From the NCBI GenBank assembly GCA_900553775.1, contig USEZ01000037.1, positions 1 through 14,141 on the forward strand: DNA of 14,141 nt, given 5' to 3'. Origin of the DNA: an uncultured Slackia sp. (GTDB lineage Bacteria; Actinomycetota; Coriobacteriia; Coriobacteriales; Eggerthellaceae). Shown here piece by piece: positions 1 to 5,585 of this stretch; the stretch's first letter is position 1, and the number at the start of each line of letters is the position of its first letter. The notes beneath the pieces were generated by a model. That model saw only the letters and a program-made list of their open reading frames with translations, was not told the origin of the DNA and searched no databases. The position numbers were made by a program, and so were the translations under genes.

Positions 1-336
1 CCGGACGCCCGGCGCCTCTTGGGCGGCATCGGCGGAAAGCATCTCGCGAGGCTGCGCGGCATCCTCGCCGTCGAAGCCCGTCGCCGAAGACGCCTCGTCT
101 GTCGAAGGCCCCTCGGCATGGCTCGCATGCTCGGCCGCAGGCAAGTCTTTCCGCCCCTCGTCGGCGAAAGCGGGCAGGGCGGAAAGCGGCATGGCCATCG
201 CCAAGGCGAGCCCTGCGGCGATCGCCTTGCCGCCCGCGCCGGCCGCAGGCCCTTGCGCCTTGGCTTGCGCAGCGGGCGATCCGGCCCGGCTCCGAATGCG
301 CAGCGGCACCGCCGCCCTCCAGGTGTTCGGCATCAT
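1..336 (-). CDS. Secreted protein of unknown function, N-terminal part only (runs off the left edge)
   Basis: An open minus-strand frame of 112 codons runs from an ATG at 336 to the window edge without a stop; the C-terminal part is missing. I do not recognise the family. The first 36 residues are polar and basic (several Arg, then an Ala/Gly/Gln stretch). Next is a hydrophobic run of about 20 residues rich in Ala and Leu (about residues 38-57), ending in a signal-peptidase-like site ALPAFA before Asp59. After that the chain is acidic, Ala/Ser/Glu-rich and probably disordered. This looks like a Sec signal with an unusually long n-region, or a membrane anchor. A purine-rich GGAGGGGAG lies just upstream and also suits a GTG start at 342, so the start could be either. 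The gene has its own AT-rich upstream region with a 12-bp dyad (384-428). Export is likely from the signal; function is unknown. Confidence 0.7.
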   Translation of the reverse strand, partial: MMPNTWRAAVPLRIRSRAGSPAAQAKAQGPAAGAGGKAIAAGLALAMAMPLSALPAFADEGRKDLPAAEHASHAEGPSTDEASSATGFDGEDAAQPREMLSADAAQEAPGVR

Positions 337-383
337 ATCCACAATCTCCCCTCCGTCGTTGCTTATCACGATGCGATGCGGAT

Positions 384-428
384 TCCATCCATTAATTGAT
401 ATCTGATTTATTTCATTTAATGGATGGA
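384..428. repeat. 12-bp perfect inverted repeat with 21-base AT-rich spacer, possible operator
   Basis: TCCATCCATTAA at 384-395 is matched exactly by its reverse complement TTAATGGATGGA at 417-428. The spacer (396-416) is almost entirely A and T, in sharp contrast with the GC-rich surroundings. The dyad starts about 48 bases upstream of the secreted-protein start at 336, where a promoter or operator is expected. There is no T-run after it, so a terminator is unlikely. Two binding sites for a dimeric regulator, or a cruciform-forming element, are possible; the binding protein is unknown. Confidence 0.6.
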
Positions 429-669
429 TGGGAATATTACAGGACAATCAGGGAAAAGTCCTTCACAATGCGGGCCAGCGTGTGGAAAAACGAGCCGGAC
501 CCGCACCGCACCTCGAGCCTGGAAGCCCCGCATGCCCGGCCCGCCTCGATGCCGTGGGCGAAACGCGGCGATGCCGCGGCGGCGCGAGAGACGCCTCGGC
601 GATGCGCTTCCACGCCGTTTCGTTCGTCGCGCGGCGCCCCTGCGACGGCGGCGCGCTTCGGCGCAGGAC

Positions 670-710
670 AAAAAGCGGCTCCATCCCCGCAATGCGGAAG
701 ATGGAGCCGC
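670..710 (-). terminator. Strong intrinsic terminator downstream of lysS
   Basis: On the minus strand an 11-bp perfect stem (700-710 paired with 675-685) encloses a loop that can itself form a CCGC/GCGG stem. It is followed immediately by five T residues (complement of 670-674). It lies about 140 bases past the lysS stop and is the first terminator after it. Confidence 0.85.
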
Positions 711-719
711 GCGCAGGCG

Positions 720-816
720 CTTTACGCCCGCCGCCTTGAGCCGGGAAGCTCCGGCCGCGGCGGCGGACATCGCAGCATCGGCGGCGCGGATGCGCCGGGC
801 CTTTACGCTCGCCGCC
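720..816 (-). repeat. Two 16-base direct repeats (720-735 and 801-816) in the lysS 3' flank
   Basis: On the minus strand the motif GGCGGCGRGCGTAAAG occurs twice, matching at 15 of 16 positions, 81 bases apart. Both copies lie between the lysS stop and its terminator, each in GC-rich sequence able to fold locally. This could be a paired RNA motif within a 3' untranslated region or small RNA. It matches no riboswitch class I know. Confidence 0.4.
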
Positions 817-851
817 GGCGAATCGCATTGCGCCGTGCGGCCAACAAGGCC

Positions 852-2837
852 TTAATACAGCTTCGCGCCTGCGGGAATGCGATCGTCGAGCATCAGCAGG
901 TTCAAACGCTCCTCGCCCTCTTCCTCATGGATGGCCGAAAGCAGCATGCCGCAGGAGGCCACGCCCATCATTTTGCGCGGCGGCAGATTGGTGATGGCGA
1001 CAAGCGTGCGGCCCACCAGCTCTTCCGGCTCGTAATAGGCGTGGATGCCGGACAGGATGACGCGATCGGAGCCCGTGCCGTCGTCGAGCGCGAACTGCAG
1101 CAGCTTCTTGCTCTTGGGAACGGCAACGCACTCCTTCACCTTCACGGCGCGGAAATCCGACTTGCTGAACGTGTCGAAGTCAACCTCGTCGGCGAACGGC
1201 GGCTCGACGGCCACCTTGGAGTAATCGATGGTCGGCACCTTGTTGGGCGCATACGCGTCTGCGGCGGCCTCGGCCTGCTCGCAGCACTCCTCGCCCTGCT
1301 TCGACGCGGAGAGCTTCTTCTTGCCCTCGGGGCGCATATGCGGGAACAGCAGCACGTCGCGGATGCTCGCGGAATTCGTCAGCAGCATGACCACGCGGTC
1401 GATGCCGATGCCGATGCCGCCCGCGGGAGGCATGCCGTATTCGAGCGCGCGCACGTAGTCTTCATCGTATTCCATGGCCTCGTCGTCGCCTTCGGCCTTC
1501 TCCTCCATCTGGCGGGCGAAGCGCTCGGCCTGATCGACCGGATCGTTGAGCTCGGAAAACGCGTTGGCATACTCGTGGCCGGCGATGACCAGCTCGAAGC
1601 GATGCGTCAGGCGAGGATCGTCTTCGTAGCGCTTGGCCAGAGGCGACACCTCCACGGGGTAGTCGCAGACGAACGTGGGGTTCACGATGGAATCTTCGCC
1701 CAGCTCGTCGTAGATCTCGGCGATGATCTTGCCGGCGCTCCAATCGGGCTTCACCTCGATGCCGTGCTTTTCGGCATGAGCGGCAAGCTCTTCGACCGGC
1801 GTGTCGATCGTGACGGTTTCGCCCAGCACGTCGGAAACGATATCGGTCATCGGACGGCTCGGCCATGCGCCGAACAAATCGATTTCCTGATCCTGGTACA
1901 GAATCGTGCCTTCCAGGCCCACGGCGCGCGCGGCGGCCTTGATCACGCCCTCGGCAAGCTCTTTCATGCCTTCGAGGTCGGAGTAGGCGCGATACGCCTC
2001 CATCGTGGTGAACTCGGGGTTGTGCGTGAGGTCCATGCCCTCGTTGCGGAAGATGCGGCCGATTTCGAACACGCGCTCGAATCCGCCCACCAGCAGGCGC
2101 TTGAGATGCAGCTCGGTGGCGATGCGCAGATAGCATTCCTGGTCGAGCGCGTTGAAATGCGTGATGAACGGCTTCGCGGTGGCGCCGCCCTGGATGGTTT
2201 GCAGGATAGGCGTCTCCACCTCCATGTAGCCGTCGTCTTCCATGTAGCGGCGGAAGGCCGACAGAATCGCGGAGCGCTTGCGGAACGTGTCGCGCACGTC
2301 CTCGTTCACGATCAAATCGACATAGCGCTGACGATAGCGCGTTTCCTTGTCGGACAGGCCGTGGAATTTCTCAGGCAGCGGACGCACGGCCTTCGAGAGA
2401 AGCTTGATATCGCGCGGGGCCACGGAAAGCTGGCCGCGCTGCGTGCGCACCACGACGCCTTCCACGTTGACGATATCGCCCAGATCGAGCCTGCCCAGAA
2501 GCTCCCAGTCGGATTCGGACATGTCGTTGATGCGGCAGAACAGCTGGATGTCGGCCGTGGTATCGCGCAGCACCACAAAGACGATCTTGCCCTGGCCGCG
2601 CTTGGCGATGATGCGTCCGCCGATTTTCACGACGTCCTCGGTGTTCTCGCCGTCGGCCAGCGAGGCGTAGCGCGCTTCGATATCGACCGCGTAATGGGTC
2701 ACCTCGGAGTGCTCGGGGTACGGGTTCGTCCCGTTTTCCAGATAGGCCGCGCGCGTAACGAGGCGACGGGCGCGCTCGTCGTTCAGCGTGCCGTCGTCAG
2801 CGGCGCTTTGCACGGTTTCGGAAGTGTTTTCGCTCAT
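852..2837 (-). CDS. lysS: Lysyl-tRNA synthetase, class II, with fused C-terminal tRNA-binding domain
   Basis: Charges tRNA-Lys with lysine using ATP in the cytoplasm. The 661-residue protein has an OB-fold anticodon-binding domain (about residues 70-150) and a class II catalytic core (about 175-505). Motif 1 ends in the YMEVETP region (about 204-210), motif 2 contains FRNEGMDLTHNPEFT (263-277), and motif 3 is GGIGIGIDR (473-481). After a linker rich in Glu and Ala (about 505-550) comes an extra domain (551-661) of the Trbp111/EMAP-II/MetRS-C type, with DFRAVKVKE, ILSGIHAYY, LVGRTLVAITNLPPRKMMGV and SCGMLLSA. Typical bacterial LysRS is about 490-510 residues, so this is a fusion. The ATG at 2837 is preferred over one 33 bases upstream because AAGGA sits 7 bases before it. 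A terminator separates it from greA upstream. Confidence 0.97.
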   Translation of the reverse strand: MSENTSETVQSAADDGTLNDERARRLVTRAAYLENGTNPYPEHSEVTHYAVDIEARYASLADGENTEDVVKIGGRIIAKRGQGKIVFVVLRDTTADIQLFCRINDMSESDWELLGRLDLGDIVNVEGVVVRTQRGQLSVAPRDIKLLSKAVRPLPEKFHGLSDKETRYRQRYVDLIVNEDVRDTFRKRSAILSAFRRYMEDDGYMEVETPILQTIQGGATAKPFITHFNALDQECYLRIATELHLKRLLVGGFERVFEIGRIFRNEGMDLTHNPEFTTMEAYRAYSDLEGMKELAEGVIKAAARAVGLEGTILYQDQEIDLFGAWPSRPMTDIVSDVLGETVTIDTPVEELAAHAEKHGIEVKPDWSAGKIIAEIYDELGEDSIVNPTFVCDYPVEVSPLAKRYEDDPRLTHRFELVIAGHEYANAFSELNDPVDQAERFARQMEEKAEGDDEAMEYDEDYVRALEYGMPPAGGIGIGIDRVVMLLTNSASIRDVLLFPHMRPEGKKKLSASKQGEECCEQAEAAADAYAPNKVPTIDYSKVAVEPPFADEVDFDTFSKSDFRAVKVKECVAVPKSKKLLQFALDDGTGSDRVILSGIHAYYEPEELVGRTLVAITNLPPRKMMGVASCGMLLSAIHEEEGEERLNLLMLDDRIPAGAKLY

Positions 2838-2896
2838 CGGACAATCCTTCGTCGACAGACTACACAACAATACTTTTTCGATATCTTTGGGATTTT

Positions 2897-2925
2897 AGCG
2901 TATGGCACGGTGCAATCGGAGGCAA
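2897..2925 (-). promoter_or_regulatory. lysS: Candidate promoter for lysS
   Basis: On the minus strand TTGCCT (2920-2925) and TACGCT (2897-2902) are separated by 17 bases, an acceptable sigma70-type match for a high-GC actinobacterium. It lies between the greA terminator and the lysS start, giving a leader of roughly 55 bases. Both boxes are imperfect, so this is tentative. Confidence 0.35.
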
Positions 2926-2949
2926 ACGCCCAGCACCGCGAATAAAGCA

Positions 2950-3014
2950 AAGCCAGCCGCCCCTTCGGCGCTCCGGCGAAAACGGGCCGGAAACGCCGAG
3001 AAGGCGGCTGGCTT
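2950..3014 (-). terminator. Long hairpin terminator downstream of greA
   Basis: A 12-bp perfect inverted repeat (3003-3014 with 2950-2961) continues inward as a further imperfect stem with a short bulge, and the apical part contains CCGGC/GCCGG. On the minus strand it is followed by a T-rich stretch interrupted by single bases. It begins about 20 bases after the greA stop. It separates greA from lysS. Confidence 0.75.
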
Positions 3015-3034
3015 CGAATGCCTGTGGAAAAGAG

Positions 3035-3502
3035 CTACTGCTCGATCTTCACGATGGTCATTTCGATTTCGCGGCCGGTGGGGCCGATCGTGGTGATGAC
3101 GTCGTCCTTCTTATGGCCGAGCAGCGCGGCGCCCACGGGGCTTTCGTTGGAGATCTTGCCGGAGGCCACATCGGCCTCGGCGCCGCCCACGATGGTGAAC
3201 GTGCGCTCGCGGCCGCCCATGTTCACAACCACGGTGCTGCCCACGTTGACCTTGGAGGAGCGCTTCGGCACGGCGACGACGGTAGCCTCGGAGAGAATCT
3301 GGTTGATTTCCGCAATGCGGGCCTCGACCATGCCCTGCTCGTTTTTCGCGTCGTCGTACTCGGAGTTCTCGGAGATATCGCCGAACTCGCGAGCGACCTT
3401 GATGCGCTCGCCCACCTCGGCGCGCTTGTCGTTTTCGAGATAGTGGAGCTCTTTTTCGAGCTTTTCTTTTCCTTCGGGAGTAAGGATGTACTCGTTCGCC
3501 AT
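3035..3502 (-). CDS. greA: Transcript cleavage factor GreA
   Basis: Binds the RNA polymerase secondary channel and stimulates cleavage of backtracked RNA, rescuing arrested elongation complexes. The 155-residue length is normal for GreA. Residues 1-75 form the antiparallel coiled coil; its tip carries the conserved acidic pair Asp42 and Glu45 in REFGDISENSEYDDA, the residues that coordinate catalytic magnesium in the family. Residues about 80-155 form the FKBP-like C-terminal domain with GSTV, NESPVGAALLGHKKDD and the terminal IVKIEQ. The start MANEY is the natural one, although the ribosome site is weak. It is probably transcribed alone, with terminators on both sides; it follows the tatA terminator and precedes lysS. 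Confidence 0.97.
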   Translation of the reverse strand: MANEYILTPEGKEKLEKELHYLENDKRAEVGERIKVAREFGDISENSEYDDAKNEQGMVEARIAEINQILSEATVVAVPKRSSKVNVGSTVVVNMGGRERTFTIVGGAEADVASGKISNESPVGAALLGHKKDDVITTIGPTGREIEMTIVKIEQ

Positions 3503-3527
3503 CGCGCAACACCTAACCTAAGAACAG

Positions 3528-3547
3528 GCACGCGCATATGCACGTGC
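3528..3547. promoter_or_regulatory. 20-base near-perfect palindrome upstream of greA
   Basis: GCACGCGCATATGCACGTGC equals its own reverse complement at 18 of 20 positions, centred on CATATG. It sits 26 bases upstream of the greA start. On the plus strand it is followed by five T residues, but no plus-strand gene needs a terminator here. A dimeric operator site is the simplest reading. A possible minus-strand -35 (TTGAGT, about 3554-3559) is 17 bases from a poor -10 (TATGCG) that would lie inside the palindrome. Confidence 0.4.
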
Positions 3548-3563
3548 TTTTTCCGACTCAATG

Positions 3564-3599
3564 AAAAAACGGCATGCCGACAACCGCAGGCATACCGTT
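3564..3599 (-). terminator. Intrinsic terminator downstream of tatA
   Basis: On the minus strand an 11-bp stem (3589-3599 with 3568-3578, one G-T wobble) is followed by six T residues, complement of 3564-3569, two of which also pair in the stem. It begins about 20 bases after the tatA stop. The wobble forms only in minus-strand RNA; on the plus strand the same position is a C-A mismatch, so the orientation is clear. Confidence 0.88.
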
Positions 3600-3620
3600 C
3601 AAATGCGAAATCCGTTGAAG

Positions 3621-3890
3621 CTATTCCTCTTCGGAATCGGCTGCTTTCGCGGTGGTTTTCTTGGCAGCAGCCGCCTTCTTCTTGCGAACAGGCTTCTCTT
3701 CGACCTCGTCCTCTTCGTCGTCGAGGTCTTCGATTTCCTTCTTCGCGCCGCCGCCCATGCCGTCACGCAGGTTTTTCACCGTGCGGCCAAGAGCGCTGCC
3801 GAGCTTGGGAAGGTTCTTGGGACCGAAAATCAAAAGAGCGACAGCAAGGATGATGAGGAGTTCGGGCACGCCGAGTCCAAAAATTTTCAT
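3621..3890 (-). CDS. tatA: Twin-arginine translocase subunit TatA
   Basis: TatA oligomerises in the cytoplasmic membrane to form the passage for folded proteins recruited by TatC at twin-arginine signals. The 89-residue protein has a short N-terminal membrane helix (about residues 8-22), the diagnostic hinge FGPKNLPKLG (22-31), and an amphipathic helix (about 29-45). The tail is long and charged: an acidic cluster (about 52-66), a Lys/Ala stretch, then an acidic end. The longer open frame to 4040 reads through tRNA-Pro and is not real; the ATG at 3890 has GGAGGA five bases before it. No tatC or tatB is in the window, so this may be a stand-alone tatA. A nearby gene (4185-5429) encodes a likely Tat substrate. 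TatA, TatB and TatE are hard to separate by sequence; the LPKLG hinge and size suit TatA. Confidence 0.93.
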   Translation of the reverse strand: MKIFGLGVPELLIILAVALLIFGPKNLPKLGSALGRTVKNLRDGMGGGAKKEIEDLDDEEDEVEEKPVRKKKAAAAKKTTAKAADSEEE

Positions 3891-3952
3891 GTATTCCTCC
3901 AAGGTAGCGCCCATTGAAGTAATCGGGCTTTCGACCGTGCTTGCGAAAAAGA

Positions 3953-4029
3953 TGGTCGGGACGACAGGATTTGAACCTGCGGCCTCTGCGTCCCGAACGC
4001 AGCGCTCTACCAAGCTGAGCCACGTCCCG
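3953..4029 (-). tRNA. tRNA-Pro (anticodon CGG), CCA encoded
   Basis: The minus strand folds as a complete 77-base cloverleaf: a 7-bp perfect acceptor stem (CGGGACG with CGTCCCG), T at position 8, D arm GCTC/GAGC, anticodon stem CTGCG/CGCAG with loop TTCGGGA (anticodon CGG), T arm GCAGG/CCTGT with one wobble and loop TTCAAAT, and discriminator A. The CCA tail is encoded at 3953-3955. It lies 62 bases upstream of tatA with no terminator seen between, so read-through into tatA is possible. Confidence 0.97.
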
Positions 4030-4052
4030 ACATATCGCAAACAGCGCGCTAT

Positions 4053-4079
4053 ATGTTAGCACAGTTTCTTGAAAAGCAA
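4053..4079 (-). promoter_or_regulatory. Candidate promoter for tRNA-Pro
   Basis: On the minus strand TAACAT (4053-4058) is preceded by TGC, an extended -10, with TTGCTT about 15 bases further upstream (4074-4079). Transcription would start about 17 bases before the mature tRNA end at 4029, a normal leader length. The spacing is short, but the extended -10 compensates. Confidence 0.45.
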
Positions 4080-4143
4080 AGGGGATTTTTCAATCTTCTT
4101 CGCTTTTTTCGGGCGGCGAAAATCATGCCGCCTGCGATGAAAG

Positions 4144-4167
4144 CGGGCGCGCAGACGCACGCCCGCA
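4144..4167 (-). terminator. Probable terminator of the NlpC/P60 gene
   Basis: A 7-bp all-GC stem (4161-4167 with 4144-4150, loop of 10) is followed on the minus strand by TTTC. It begins about 18 bases after the stop at 4185. The T-run is short. A second hairpin (4112-4117 with 4127-4132) follows but lacks T residues. Confidence 0.5.
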
Positions 4168-4184
4168 TGATGCATCGAAAAGGA

Positions 4185-5429
4185 CTACCAGCGCAGCGCG
4201 CAGAAGAACTGCTGGTAAGACGAATAGCACACGACCTCGCCGGGCTGCGGGGCATGGATGTAGCTGCCGCCGCCCGCAGCGGCGCAGATGCCTACGTGGC
4301 CCCCCGTGTAGAGCACGTCGCCCGGCTGCGCCTGGCTGAGGGAAAGCACGTAGCGCGCCGAGGCGTACTGGGCGCCCGTGGTGCGTCCGATGCTGTAGCC
4401 GGTGGCGCTGTAGCAATAGCTGGTCAGACCCGAGCAGTCGAGGCCGACGCCCGGGGTCGATCCGCCCCACACGTAAGGAACGCCGAGCTGCGTCTGCGCG
4501 ACGCCGAGCGCCGCCGTATTGGGCGTGCCGCCGCCGGATCCCGATCCGGATCCCGAGCCGGAGCCGCCGCCCGAGCTCGAACCGCCGCCGGTCGTGCCGC
4601 CGCCGGTGGAACCGCCGGTGCCGCCTCCCGTGCTGCCGCCCGCACCTCCCGTGCTGCCGCCGCCGGTCGTGGTACCGCCGGTCGAACCGCCGGTGCTGCC
4701 ACCGCCGGTCGTGCCGCCGCTCGGCTGCTGCTGCTCGGTGCGGTCTTGCTCCTGAAGCTTCGCCGCCTCTTCTTTCGCCTTGGCTTCGGCGGCCGCCTCC
4801 TGCTCTTGGCGCACCAGCTCGGCCACTTCGGCATCGAGCGAATCGACTTCGGCCTGGTACTGCTCGACCAACGCCTCGGCCTCGGTCTTGATGGCCGAAG
4901 CTTCGTCCATCTTGGTCTTGGCGGTATCGGCCTGTGCGGAATACTCGGCCCTTTGGGCCTCGTTGTCTTCGCGCAGCGTCTTGGTTTCGGACACGAGCTT
5001 CGCGTCGTTGTCGTTGAGCGCTTCGAGCGAATCCCAGTTCTTCAGGAAATCGTCGAACGAGGCGGAGCCGAGCAGGATGTCCAAAAACGTAGTCTGGCCG
5101 TTGCGATACATGCTGCATGCACGGTCGCCCAAACGCTCCTGCAGCTCGGCGATGCGCACGTTGTTCTCGTCGATCTTGGTCTGCGCGTCGTCCATCTTGG
5201 CTTTCGCGATGTCATGCTCTTCAAGCGCCGTATAGTAATCGTCGGAAGCCTGGGAAAGCTTCGCCTGCATATCATCAAGCTTGACGCGCACGGCGTCGGC
5301 TTCGGCCTGCTTGTCGGCAGACGTCGGCTCGGCGAATGCAATGCTCGGCACGCCGAGGGAAACGACGCCGAATGCGGCGGCACCGCCCACGAACGCACGC
5401 CTCGTCAGATGCATTTTCTGTTCAGCCAT
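4185..5429 (-). CDS. NlpC/P60 peptidoglycan hydrolase with PcsB-like coiled coil and twin-arginine signal
   Basis: A probable cell-wall endopeptidase of the NlpC/P60 cysteine peptidase family, which cuts peptide bonds in peptidoglycan stems, often during cell separation. The 414-residue protein starts with TRRAFVGG (residues 9-16), a twin-arginine motif, then a moderately hydrophobic stretch ending AFA before Glu34. Residues about 38-230 are a long charged coiled coil like PcsB, with the family's conserved MYRNGQTTFLDILLGS-type hinge (108-123). A Gly/Ser/Thr linker (237-301) leads to the catalytic domain (about 305-414) with Cys332 in DCSGL, His378 in GGHVG and His392 in YIHAP. I chose ATG 5429, with AGGGG upstream, over 5471. 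The coiled coil probably inhibits or targets the enzyme, as in PcsB/FtsEX systems; no ftsEX is seen here. Codon use is very GC-rich in the linker. Confidence 0.9.
   Translation of the reverse strand: MAEQKMHLTRRAFVGGAAAFGVVSLGVPSIAFAEPTSADKQAEADAVRVKLDDMQAKLSQASDDYYTALEEHDIAKAKMDDAQTKIDENNVRIAELQERLGDRACSMYRNGQTTFLDILLGSASFDDFLKNWDSLEALNDNDAKLVSETKTLREDNEAQRAEYSAQADTAKTKMDEASAIKTEAEALVEQYQAEVDSLDAEVAELVRQEQEAAAEAKAKEEAAKLQEQDRTEQQQPSGGTTGGGSTGGSTGGTTTGGGSTGGAGGSTGGGTGGSTGGGTTGGGSSSGGGSGSGSGSGSGGGTPNTAALGVAQTQLGVPYVWGGSTPGVGLDCSGLTSYCYSATGYSIGRTTGAQYASARYVLSLSQAQPGDVLYTGGHVGICAAAGGGSYIHAPQPGEVVCYSSYQQFFCALRW
4527..4718 (-). repeat. Low-complexity Gly/Ser/Thr linker repeat inside the NlpC/P60 gene
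   Basis: About 64 codons encode GG plus Ser or Thr units, changing to GS dipeptides at the downstream end. The DNA is an imperfect CCGCCGGT-type tandem array on the plus strand. Such arrays change length by slippage, so this linker probably varies between strains and is a risk for assembly errors. The opposite strand reads as a Pro-rich frame, which is a by-product. Confidence 0.8.
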
Positions 5430-5585
5430 ACAAGCCCCTTTTACATAGCTCGATTTCTCGAAAGGTCTCATAAATCATCACCATAGCAAAAAACGCCCGC
5501 CCCGGTGCGATAGAAGGCCCTTGCGCACATACGGGCATCATAAGGCTTCCACATCGAAGGCGGCAAGCCGCGAGCCGAGATGCTT

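Larger units (their letters stand above)
343..851. other. Intergenic region of about 510 bases between lysS and the secreted-protein gene
   Basis: I see no convincing gene here; short frames on both strands are low-complexity Arg/Ala/Pro-rich readings of GC-rich DNA. The region holds the 3' flank of lysS with two near-identical 16-base repeats (720-735 and 801-816), a strong minus-strand terminator (670-710), a featureless GC-rich stretch (about 470-665), and an AT-rich island (about 384-460) with a long inverted repeat. The 140 bases between the lysS stop and the terminator could be an untranslated tail or a small RNA. Confidence 0.6.

Noticed and set aside
711..851. Riboswitch controlling the secreted-protein gene
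   Set aside because: The terminator at 670-710 lies more than 300 bases before that gene and no known aptamer core was recognised; a lysS 3' region or small RNA fits better.
396..2945. An 849-codon plus-strand open frame opposite lysS
   Set aside because: The opposite frame encodes an unmistakable LysRS; the plus-strand reading is rich in His, Gly and Arg, has no recognisable domain, and has no ribosome site.
3891..4040. N-terminal extension of tatA
   Set aside because: The extra 50 codons read through tRNA-Pro; the ATG at 3890 has its own strong ribosome site and starts the conserved TatA sequence.
4519..4755. Proline-rich plus-strand frame resembling a cell-wall protein
   Set aside because: It is the complement of the Gly/Ser/Thr linker of the NlpC/P60 gene.
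5486..5513. T-run after GC-rich sequence downstream of the peptidoglycan-binding-domain gene, considered as a terminator
   Set aside because: Six T residues follow GGGGCGGGCG on the minus strand, but no stable matching stem could be drawn.
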